A DNA stretch of 64,000 nucleotides from Candidatus Gastranaerophilales bacterium (GTDB taxonomy: Bacteria; Cyanobacteriota; Vampirovibrionia; Gastranaerophilales; Gastranaerophilaceae), in NCBI GenBank assembly GCA_944325875.1, contig CALVBU010000004.1:1-64000 (forward strand). The letters are read 5' to 3'. Position numbers and translations under genes: made by a program. Below are positions 57,701-64,000 of the stretch, piece by piece. The notes under the pieces were generated by a model. It was not told the DNA's origin. It made no database searches and worked only from the letters and a program-made list of their open reading frames with translations. Position 1 is the stretch's first letter, and every line of letters begins with the position of its first letter.

Positions 57701-60618
57701 GAAAAATTAATTGAATTGTTGTTTAATTCGTATAATGCTGATTTAATGTTTGCAATTTCTATAGGAATATTTTCATCAGGTTTTGGAATTTCTATTTCTG
57801 AAATTTGGTTTTGAGTTTTTGAAATTTCTTCCGAAACATTGTTCAAAATGGTTTTTAATTCTGCAGAGTTTTCATTTTGTACATTTGAGATGTTTTCTAC
57901 TTTTTCATCAAAAGATGTTCCAATGTCATTAATTTTATCTGAAAGACTAATCGAACTTTGAGTAAGTGCACTTACTGATGATTGTACTTCTGCAAGACCG
58001 AGTGATAGATAAGTATCAGGTTTCGGAATATCAATATTTGCAATTTGTTCTTGAGTTTTTGAAATTTCTTCTGAAACATTGTTCAAAATATTTTTTAATT
58101 CTACAGAATTTTCATTTTGTTCATTCGAAAAGTTTTCTATTTTTTCGTCAAAAGATGTTCCAATATCGTTAATTTTATCAGAAAGGCTAATTGAACTTTG
58201 AGTAAGTGCGCCTACTGATGATTTTACTTCTGCAAGATTAAGTGATAAATATGTATCAGGTTTTGGAATATCAATATTTGCAATTTGTGCTTGAGTTTTT
58301 TGAATATCGTCTGAAATATTTTTAAGTTCACTTTTTATTTCATCGGTATAAACTTTTTGTTCATTATTTAGTTGTGAAATTTCGTTTAATCTTTCATTAA
58401 AAGAAGTCTCAATTTCACTAATTTTAGTTGATAGATTAGATGATGATTGAGCTATATTTGCTCTCAAACATTCAAGTATTGTTTTTAGTTCATTGATATT
58501 ATTATTAACACTTGCAGCGGCACTGTCTTTTGCTTGTTCTATTTCTGTAATTTTACCTGAAATTTCTTTTGCTAGATTATCTTCCATTGTAAATAACTTA
58601 GATGTAATAGAATCTAGTCTTAGTGTTAGAATATTTTTTACATCTGCAATATTTTCAGAACTTTTTGAGATGTTTTCTGCAAAATTAGCACCTATGTCAT
58701 CAAGTTTTAATGATGTATTTGCAATATATTCTTTGATGTCAGTTATTTCTGAAAGTGAATTGTTTAAATTCAGAGAGGAATCTGATACAAGTTTTTCTAA
58801 ATTATTTAGGTAGTTTTGAATTTCTGTAATTTTATTTTCTATAATTTGTTTTAGACTATCAGAAGTTAAAAGATTGTTATCTGACATCTCAGTAATTTTG
58901 TATAAAATATTTTCAATGTTTGTTTGAGTTTTTGATACGCTAAAAGTTTCTCCTGACCCTTTAGAAAGGCTAGCTCCCATGTACTCGAGAATTGATTTTA
59001 TTTCATTGAAATTTGTATCTACAGACGAACCAATATCAGTTTTTAGTTGTTCAATTGTTGAGATATTATTATTTATGCCTTTTACAATATTGTCTTCCAT
59101 TGTATAAAGCTTTGAGTTAACTGTAGCGATATTATTAGATACAAAATCTTTTAGATCATCAATTTTTTTTGATTCAAGACCTAATTCAGTTATGAGTTTT
59201 GAATAAATTTCATCTAATTTAATCGTAGTTGTTTCAACCGATTTTTTAACGTTCGTAATCTCAGTTACGGAATTACCTACATAGATATTGCTTGATGAAA
59301 GAATATCTTCCAAGGTTTTTAAATAATTATATAATTCTTGTATTTTAGTATTTAAAAATACTTTGTAGCTTTCTTCATTGAAATTGATTGTATTAGAAAG
59401 GGTGTCTATATCTTTTGATAAGATATCTAATTCTTGTAATTTTTTGTTAAATATATCAGACGTTAAGTTCTCATGATGAGCTTGCATTTCTTGAGAAAAT
59501 GATGCAAACAAGTCCTTTATGGATGTTAAATAATTTGTTAAATTAGCTGCAAGATTTTCTTTAAAGTCTGTTATATTGTCGTTTGTATTTTGTACATTTT
59601 TGTTTACATCAGCAAAATTACTACTTAAATTTAATTTCAAATCAGTTAAATTTGTATTGTTTTTGCTGTTGATATCTTCAGCGATATTTACAAGGTTTGT
59701 ATTTAATTCAGATATGTTTTCATTTGTGTTTTGAATATTTTTTTGTACGTCAACAAAACTAATGTTTAAATCATTTTTTAAATTAGCAAAATTTGTCTCA
59801 TTTTTATTAATGTTTTCGGCTATATTTGTAAGATTTACATTAAATTGAGATAGATTATCATTTGTAACTTGAATATTTTTATTTATGTCGACAAAATTAC
59901 TATCCAAATTAGATTTTATATCAGTCAAATTTGCATCATTTTTATTTATATTTTCAATTATATTTGTAAAGTTTGTGTTAAATTTTGAGATGTTATCATT
60001 GGTGTATTGAAAATTTTTATCAATATTTGTAAAACTATTATCCAAATTAGATTTCAAAGTGTTGATATTATTATCGTTCTTGTTAATATTCTCGATAATG
60101 GCACCTAAATTATTGCTGGAATTTTGTTGTAATTCATTACGAATTTCAGTCATTTTATTCCCGAGAATATTAATATCATCTCTAATTGAATCAAGATTTT
60201 TATTGCTTTCCACAGAGCTCTTTAGGTTTTCTATGCGAGCATATAATGCACCTATTCCTTGTGCAACTTGATTAAAATCTTGTTTGATAGTATCGCTCAA
60301 ATCATTGTGTACGCGTGAAAGATTTGAAGTTAATGTATTTTCTACTCTATCAAATTTAGAATTGTCCTCTTGTGGGAATAGATCTTTAAGAATAGCTGAT
60401 TTTTCAATAATTCCTGTAATTTCTTTTTGAATAGTTTCAAAAATGTTTTGTTTTTCAAAGTCAAAATTCATCATCCCATCATTAAAGCTTTTTTCTAAAG
60501 CTTTAACCTGATTTAACAATGCATCAATTGATTGTTTGTCATTATGGGTTGCCATATAATCAATTTTTGTGTTTATTTCGTTTAATATTTTATTTAAATC
60601 TTCAGCATTCTGCGACAT
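54688..60618 (-). CDS. Giant coiled-coil protein, 1976 aa
   Basis: No signal peptide, no membrane segment and no known domain; almost entirely helical, Asn/Ser/Glu/Lys-rich. Three separate tandem repeats are visible. Four copies of about 46 aa lie at residues 176-360 (ENINKN...). About three copies of 80 aa follow in the middle (IDIPKPDTYLSL..., the first two nearly identical at DNA level). Two and a half copies of 43 aa come later (LHSKVDILALNDDS...). It ends in a short charged helix. A cytoskeletal, tethering or large structural role is possible; none is shown. It is followed by glcD with a 14-nt overlap. The ribosome site is weak (AAAGTAG). Confidence 0.8.
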   Translation of the reverse strand: MSQNAEDLNKILNEINTKIDYMATHNDKQSIDALLNQVKALEKSFNDGMMNFDFEKQNIFETIQKEITGIIEKSAILKDLFPQEDNSKFDRVENTLTSNLSRVHNDLSDTIKQDFNQVAQGIGALYARIENLKSSVESNKNLDSIRDDINILGNKMTEIRNELQQNSSNNLGAIIENINKNDNNINTLKSNLDNSFTNIDKNFQYTNDNISKFNTNFTNIIENINKNDANLTDIKSNLDSNFVDINKNIQVTNDNLSQFNVNLTNIAENINKNETNFANLKNDLNISFVDVQKNIQNTNENISELNTNLVNIAEDINSKNNTNLTDLKLNLSSNFADVNKNVQNTNDNITDFKENLAANLTNYLTSIKDLFASFSQEMQAHHENLTSDIFNKKLQELDILSKDIDTLSNTINFNEESYKVFLNTKIQELYNYLKTLEDILSSSNIYVGNSVTEITNVKKSVETTTIKLDEIYSKLITELGLESKKIDDLKDFVSNNIATVNSKLYTMEDNIVKGINNNISTIEQLKTDIGSSVDTNFNEIKSILEYMGASLSKGSGETFSVSKTQTNIENILYKITEMSDNNLLTSDSLKQIIENKITEIQNYLNNLEKLVSDSSLNLNNSLSEITDIKEYIANTSLKLDDIGANFAENISKSSENIADVKNILTLRLDSITSKLFTMEDNLAKEISGKITEIEQAKDSAAASVNNNINELKTILECLRANIAQSSSNLSTKISEIETSFNERLNEISQLNNEQKVYTDEIKSELKNISDDIQKTQAQIANIDIPKPDTYLSLNLAEVKSSVGALTQSSISLSDKINDIGTSFDEKIENFSNEQNENSVELKNILNNVSEEISKTQEQIANIDIPKPDTYLSLGLAEVQSSVSALTQSSISLSDKINDIGTSFDEKVENISNVQNENSAELKTILNNVSEEISKTQNQISEIEIPKPDENIPIEIANIKSALYELNNNSINFSERINELGSAFASKLDDLSSQDAEQKNNATEIKTLLNYISDEIEKTQGDVSNSVIHIAKNREDIFERIEDIKNHISAIKLAMADLNTEASDKLTEKLFIIESKLYESSDIYEQNLTQLQTKLGEYISNVELISEETNSKLLDSASELVDIKTNLNEIQDKITYLNTDQKSFLEENIESIINKIDTLASDLADNKEDIKSDLKEVVKENIVFVDKGLEYLTMTLNEIKGEQSENYEGINNIITNKLADIKQEIELLNTDISDIYQSKTENIIKEFEPLKSAILDFTSFDFNEIITELKNQIEVSYLNLLQELNKNLIENHDTYVHIENTYKDVVSRCSSLQECIDDFSKNNLELINSTIAGLDLNVRSYLEKGDKFLTEWQTYAANLDKKLSENNKELEHSLLNILEELQKTIDEKVKAGSSELKDFLAVMLNNEDLTITLENLNVDIANQIEEFKSGIETKNEKLQSSISNIEKNVNSKLTEIQLDITANRPDEDEQLNKFANLIKVALQDLQQTVEAKFNDTDSSSNFAKLADSLKELHSKVDIIALNDDSDIKDEISEISEKINKNSENSTKISEMLEGLHSKVDILALNDDSEMKEDIFEISEKLDKTSETDKKISEMLEALHSKIDVLAMTDDSDLRDEITDVKDLIYEQRKFFESIDKDKKAEEIDKYLQNLQQEINKIDLEKNTQDIKDAIMSSILTVSDQITFVEETEEIKDFVEAKTNVINETLQDVKKQLKKIASSNSDSDMDLYSYTLQDVESDIAKLRLTLNEISSSNTADEVGVISSNINRIAKSIEDLRSTFTTEQNDETKGGLGKLNEDILSISARTNKLLLNSDESYRIICDSMDEFNRKTDYLQEQLDIINSKNLEAQLVNIDKKVNATMSSSKVLENVMMYLGEWMDGTTDIVNSIYDKTAKTATLQNALDELKANLPEKQELLKTIEDKFEEQQSRIDRLEKKLEKAITMLEEREADTVQNKIDNIETQLAKLSSNIEKLTSYVDE
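55790..56090 (-). repeat. Tandem repeat, about 129 bp unit, in giant gene
   Basis: Two full copies and a partial third of a 43-codon unit containing LHSK[VI]D[IV][IL]A. The copies differ at many positions, so this is an old duplication. Confidence 0.65.
57540..58262 (-). repeat. Tandem repeat, 240 bp unit, in giant gene
   Basis: Two adjacent 80-codon units are almost identical in DNA (IDIPKPDTYLSL), and a third, adjacent one is diverged (IEIPKPDENIPI). The near-identical pair suggests recent duplication or ongoing homogenisation. Confidence 0.7.
59539..60093 (-). repeat. Tandem repeat, 138 bp unit, in giant gene
   Basis: Four copies of a 46-codon unit containing ENINKN, LKSNL and KN[FIV]Q.TN[DE]N[IL]S, at residues 176-360. 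Confidence 0.7.
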
Positions 60619-60789
60619 TAATTTCTACTTTCTTTTTCAATACACATACACCTATTGATATTTTACCAAAGTAATAGTATTAGCGCAAAATATTAACTAA
60701 ATTTATTACAATTGTAAAGATAAAACAGTTTTTTTTTATTGAAGTGATATAATATTTGCTAGGCATGGTGAAAGGAAAAGTGTAATAAT

Positions 60790-61002
60790 ATGAGTCATAT
60801 AGTTATAGATTCAGATAAATGTAAAGCTTGTTATCTTTGCATAGATGAATGCCCTAAAAAGCTTATAAAAGTTAGTGATAAGACTAATAAACTTGGCGAT
60901 CATCTTGTTGAGTTTTGCGATCCAGAAAAGAAATGTATAGGTTGCGCGATGTGTGCAACACGTTGTCCAGATTTAGCAATTACGGAAGTATACAGAGGTT
61001 AA
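60790..61002 (+). CDS. 2-oxoacid:ferredoxin oxidoreductase, delta (ferredoxin) subunit
   Basis: This 70-aa protein has two [4Fe-4S] motifs, CKACYLCIDECP and CIGCAMCATRCP. As the delta subunit it takes electrons from the catalytic subunits. It is the first of four genes in the order delta, alpha, beta, gamma, all within 10 nt of each other. GTGAAAGGAAA precedes the ATG. Confidence 0.9.
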   Translation: MSHIVIDSDKCKACYLCIDECPKKLIKVSDKTNKLGDHLVEFCDPEKKCIGCAMCATRCPDLAITEVYRG

Positions 61003-61006
61003 TAAA

Positions 61007-62083
61007 ATGGCAGAATGTATGATAAAGTCTAATAAAAAAGTTTTAATGAAAGGTAACTACGCGATTGCTAATGCTGCGATTTTAGCAGGATGCGAATGCT
61101 ATTTCGGTTATCCGATTACTCCGCAAAGTGAGATTGGGGAATTTATGAGTGGCAAGATGCAGGAATTAAAACGAGCTTATGTTTCTGCAGAAAGTGAGTT
61201 AGCTGCTATTAATATGGTAATTGGAGCTTGCTCTACAGGTGCAAAAGCTATGACCTCATCATCTTCTTGTGCCGTAGCTTTAATGCAGGAAGCACTCTCT
61301 TATGCTACATCAGATCAATTGCCGGTAGTATTAATAAGCGTAATGCGAGGTGGTCCTGGTTTGGGTAATATTTATCCATCTCAGGGTGATTATAATCAAG
61401 CAACTGTTGGTGGCGGAAATGGCGATTATAAATTGATAGTTCTTGCTCCATCTACGGTTCAAGAATGTGTGGATTTAACATATAAAGCTTTCTATTTAGC
61501 TCATAAATACAGAAATCCTACCGTACTTTTAGCAGACGGTTTGCTTGGTCAAATGATGGAACCTGTTGAATTTGGGGAATATCCTTATCCTGAAATTGAT
61601 AATTCAGATTGGGCTTTGACTGGAGCAAAAGGACGTTCTGGCAGAATAATTCGTTCTTATGCGCCTTTAGCTGAAAATCAATGCAAATTCTTAGATAAAT
61701 TATTTGAAAAATATAAACAAATTGAAGAAAATGAAACTGAGTGGGAAGAATTCCAAACTGAAGATGCAGAATTGGTAATAACTTGTTTTGGTAGTCCTGC
61801 AAGAAATATAAAATCTGCAATCAAAGCTTGCCGTAAGGAGGGTATAAAAGTTGGTATGCTAAGACCAATTACCTTGTATCCATTCCCAACAAAGAGAATA
61901 GCAGAATTAGCTTCAAGTGCGCGTATGTTCTTAGATATTGAAGTAAATATGGGACAAATGCTTAAGGATGTAAAATTGGCGGTGAATGGTAAAGTTCCTG
62001 TAGAATTTTATAACAGACCGGTTGGAAATCCTCCTGAAGTTGATGATATAATCAGTGAAATTAAAAAATTAATAAAGGAATAA
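61007..62083 (+). CDS. 2-oxoacid:ferredoxin oxidoreductase, alpha subunit
   Basis: This 358-aa subunit has MKGNYAIANAAILAGCECYF, then GYPITPQSEI, ESELAAINMVIGA and TSSSSCAVALMQEALSY, typical of the alpha subunits of KOR/VOR-type enzymes. These use TPP and CoA to turn a 2-oxoacid into acyl-CoA and reduced ferredoxin. The closest style is VorB/KorA; 2-oxoglutarate and branched-chain oxoacids cannot be told apart by eye. The reduced ferredoxin could feed the hydrogenases. Confidence 0.9.
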   Translation: MAECMIKSNKKVLMKGNYAIANAAILAGCECYFGYPITPQSEIGEFMSGKMQELKRAYVSAESELAAINMVIGACSTGAKAMTSSSSCAVALMQEALSYATSDQLPVVLISVMRGGPGLGNIYPSQGDYNQATVGGGNGDYKLIVLAPSTVQECVDLTYKAFYLAHKYRNPTVLLADGLLGQMMEPVEFGEYPYPEIDNSDWALTGAKGRSGRIIRSYAPLAENQCKFLDKLFEKYKQIEENETEWEEFQTEDAELVITCFGSPARNIKSAIKACRKEGIKVGMLRPITLYPFPTKRIAELASSARMFLDIEVNMGQMLKDVKLAVNGKVPVEFYNRPVGNPPEVDDIISEIKKLIKE

Positions 62084-62084
62084 A

Positions 62085-62849
62085 ATGACAACACTTACAC
62101 AGACTTTTAAAATAGCAGATTCATTAAGAGAAGGTACAAAATATTCATTTTGTCCCGGATGCGATCATGGCGTAGCCATAAGACTTATTGCCGAATGTTT
62201 AGATGAATATAATTTAAAAGAAAAAGCAATACTTACAGCATCAATTGGTTGTTCAGTTACTGCTTATGATTTTTTAGATGTTGATTCAATTGAAGCACCT
62301 CATGGTAGAGCTTTAGCTGAGGCTACCGGAGTAAAAAGAGCTCGTCCTGATAAATTTGTATTTACATATCAAGGTGATGGTGATTTTGCTTCAATTGGTC
62401 TTGCTGAAAGCTTACATGCGGCATTAAGGGGTGAAAACCTTACTGCTATATGTATTAATAATACAACTTACGGTATGACAGGAGGACAGTTAGGCCCTAC
62501 AACTCTATTAGGTCAAGTAACTACTACTTCTCCAACCGGAAGAAATTTAGAATATTACGGATATCCGATTAAGATTGCAGAACACGTTGCACTTTGTGAT
62601 GGGACTGCATACTCAGCTAGGGTATCTCTTGATACAGTACCAAATATTCGTAAAGCTAAACAAGCGATCAAAAAAGCTTTTGAAGCTCAATTAAATGGAT
62701 TGGGTTTTGGATTTGTTGAAATTCTTTCGACTTGTCCTACCAACTGGAAAATGACACCGCAACAAGCTCATGTTAGAGTAAGAGAACAGATGATGGAAGT
62801 TTTTAAACCTGGTGTCTATAAAGATATAACAGAACATAAAGAGAATTAA
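62085..62849 (+). CDS. 2-oxoacid:ferredoxin oxidoreductase, beta subunit
   Basis: This 254-aa TPP-binding subunit has FCPGCDHGVAIRLIAE, IGCSVTAYDFLDVDS, HGRALAEATGVKRARPD, and the TPP/Mg motif GDGDFASIGLAE with NNTTYGMTGGQ. Its start lies within 2 nt of the alpha-subunit stop. Confidence 0.93.
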   Translation: MTTLTQTFKIADSLREGTKYSFCPGCDHGVAIRLIAECLDEYNLKEKAILTASIGCSVTAYDFLDVDSIEAPHGRALAEATGVKRARPDKFVFTYQGDGDFASIGLAESLHAALRGENLTAICINNTTYGMTGGQLGPTTLLGQVTTTSPTGRNLEYYGYPIKIAEHVALCDGTAYSARVSLDTVPNIRKAKQAIKKAFEAQLNGLGFGFVEILSTCPTNWKMTPQQAHVRVREQMMEVFKPGVYKDITEHKEN

Positions 62850-62857
62850 GGAAATAG

Positions 62858-63409
62858 GTGATGGAAAAGAATTTTGTAATTGCCGGTTTTGGCGGACAAG
62901 GCGTTTTGCTAGCAGGAGAAGTCCTTGCAAATGCATTTATGATTGATGGACAACAAGTTACTTGGTATCCTTGTTATGGTGCGGAGATGCGTGGCGGAAC
63001 CGTAAATTGTGAAATAGTTATGAATACTGAAGAAGAAGTTAGTGCTGTAAATAAAAAAGAAGCTGATTTTGTTATTGCATTAAATCAGGCATCTGTTGAA
63101 AGATTCGTTTCCAAAATTAAAAAAGGCGGTTGGATGATTGCTAATTCTTCTTTGGCAAAAGAAATTAAAACAAGAACTGACATAAATTATCTTTTTGCCC
63201 CAATTACAAAATTGGCAGAAAATGTTGGTAATATTAAAATGACTAATATATTAGCATTAGGTATTCTTGCAAAGGTTAGTAAGCTTGTTTCAGTTGAAAC
63301 TCTTTCTGAAGCCCTAGACAATGTAATTCCAGCTCATAGAAAGAATTTATTGCCGCTTAACTTAAAGGCATTAAAAATAGGCTATGAGTATGATTTATTG
63401 CCTGTATAA
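62858..63409 (+). CDS. 2-oxoacid:ferredoxin oxidoreductase, gamma subunit
   Basis: This 183-aa subunit begins FVIAGFGGQGVLLAGEVLA and includes YGAEMRGGTVNCEIV, the gamma signature of POR/KOR enzymes. It completes the operon, 8 nt after the beta subunit. A following ORF is separate, with no obvious terminator between. Confidence 0.92.
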   Translation: MMEKNFVIAGFGGQGVLLAGEVLANAFMIDGQQVTWYPCYGAEMRGGTVNCEIVMNTEEEVSAVNKKEADFVIALNQASVERFVSKIKKGGWMIANSSLAKEIKTRTDINYLFAPITKLAENVGNIKMTNILALGILAKVSKLVSVETLSEALDNVIPAHRKNLLPLNLKALKIGYEYDLLPV

Positions 63410-63582
63410 TTCAAAATCACCTAAAGAAATGATTTAAAAGTTTGGATTTATGATTATTCTTATAATGTAAAACGGATTGAGCGTTAAAAGAGTAGTTTTT
63501 TACTTTTAAAGTTACTTGAGTTAAAAGCTTATTTCCGCAAAAGGATTTATTAACCGAATATATTTAAAGAGGTTTTTTTAAC

Positions 63583-63819
63583 GTGAAGAAAGAACTAATC
63601 AAATCAATAAAAGAGAAAGAAGAACAACTTTTAAAATTAAAAGAACACGTTGATAAAAGTGTTATCTGCTCCGAACTTTATAATAAGGTGGTTTTAGAAA
63701 AAGCTATATTAAAAAAACAATTAGATGATTTAGAAAGAAATAAATTTGCTGACAAGGTCCGCTATTTATTCCCTCGTAAAAAGACGCGTATATGCGATTA
63801 TTTTAAAAGCAAATCATAA
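63583..63819 (+). CDS. Small coiled-coil protein, 78 aa
   Basis: Starts with GTG (SD AAAGAGG 10 nt upstream). It is strongly helical and basic, with heptads (KEKEEQLLKLKEHVDKS), two Cys, and an Arg/Lys-rich tail ending DYFKSKS. Not recognised; it may bind nucleic acid. The 173-nt gap before it holds no other clear feature. Confidence 0.55.
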   Translation: MKKELIKSIKEKEEQLLKLKEHVDKSVICSELYNKVVLEKAILKKQLDDLERNKFADKVRYLFPRKKTRICDYFKSKS

Positions 63820-63861
63820 TTATAGGTAGTTTTATCCATATTTTTGATATTATTCTACTCC

Positions 63862-63890
63862 TTGGTAAAAAAACATGTTCATGTTACAAT
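63862..63890 (+). promoter_or_regulatory. Promoter of ppdK with palindrome
   Basis: TTGGTA (63862-63867) and TACAAT (63885-63890) with a 17-nt spacer. The spacer contains ACATG-TT-CATGT, a 5-2-5 palindrome that may be an operator. Confidence 0.5.
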
Positions 63891-63947
63891 CTCCTTATAG
63901 ATGAATGATTATTTATTTAATTCTGTAAGAAAAGGAGAAAGAAAACT

Positions 63948-64000
63948 ATGACAGAAAAACGCGTTTGGTTGTTCAGAGAAGGTAACGCCGATATGCGCAA
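63948..64000 (+). CDS. ppdK: Pyruvate, phosphate dikinase, N-terminus (partial)
   Basis: The first 17 codons are visible (MTEKRVWLFREGNADMR) and match the start of PPDK (WxF.EGNADM). AAAGGAGA precedes the ATG. The rest is outside the window. Confidence 0.75.
   Translation, partial: MTEKRVWLFREGNADMR

Noticed and set aside
1-64000. CRISPR arrays, tRNA, rRNA, insertion sequences
   Set aside because: No regular repeat-spacer pattern, cloverleaf-like sequence, rRNA or transposase frame was recognised on either strand.

Overview
The window looks like a chromosomal segment from an AT-rich, diderm, anaerobic bacterium. My best placement is the non-photosynthetic cyanobacterial sister lineage (Vampirovibrionia/Melainabacteria, gut Gastranaerophilales type). 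The reasons are a lipid A gene cluster, [FeFe] hydrogenases with the maturase HydF, ferredoxin-dependent 2-oxoacid oxidoreductase, a B12-dependent ribonucleotide reductase, the DXP pathway, and an unusual abundance of pilin-like proteins starting with an almost invariant FTLAEVLITLG helix. This is inference from gene content, not from a marker-gene search. No rRNA, tRNA, CRISPR array, transposase or reverse transcriptase was seen.

Layout. 1-2.9 kb: the 3' part of a large hypothetical gene, another hypothetical, and a SpoIID/LytB protein. 3.0-4.6 kb: HU, then leader copy 1 and a pilin. 4.6-10 kb: trpS, two exported VirB10-like proteins, and a tonB-exbB-exbD-exbD operon. 10-14.6 kb: a 552-aa lineage protein and the rfaE2-lpxD-lpxC-fabZ operon. 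14.7-18.5 kb: three small proteins, asd, a pilin/XRE divergent pair and dapB. 18.6-23.8 kb: a PC4-like protein, priA, a repeat protein and dxr. 23.9-32.2 kb: hydrogenase region (catalytic-type group B enzyme, sensory group C enzyme with SpoIIE phosphatase and two thioredoxin-like ferredoxins, leader copy 2 with a pilin, hydF) and rpsO. 32.3-43.6 kb: small proteins, a tripartite RND efflux operon, rdgB, uppS and glycosyltransferases. 43.7-48 kb: nrdJ, leader copy 3, a pilin with a DGR-like variable C-terminus, and another pilin. 48-54.7 kb: a dicarboxylate/glutamate-type symporter, ileS, a second pilin/XRE pair and a glcD-like oxidase. 54.7-64 kb: a 1976-aa coiled-coil protein, a four-subunit 2-oxoacid:ferredoxin oxidoreductase operon, a small coiled-coil protein and the start of ppdK.

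The most interesting signal is a roughly 200-nt leader found three times (about 3.67, 29.75 and 45.99 kb), always directly upstream of a pilin gene. Each copy has a promoter, a strong Shine-Dalgarno, a 16-codon upstream ORF through an 11-12 nt G tract ending Gly-Gly-Gly-Ala-Thr-Asp/Asn-stop, a conserved ACCTCCG anti-Shine-Dalgarno, a conserved CCGTG/CACGG hairpin, and then the pilin ribosome site. The uORF frame is kept although the G tract differs in length. Two other pilins have a different arrangement: each is divergent from a small XRE regulator, and each uses TTGACA-N17-TATAAT-N6-ATG, so its mRNA should be leaderless. Pilin expression therefore seems to be individually controlled by at least two repeated regulatory cassettes.

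Many other genes also start only 6-10 nt after a TATAAT box, which suggests leaderless transcription is common here. Limits: functions are from motif recognition by eye; RNA structures were not folded computationally; and all homopolymer counts depend on the assembly.
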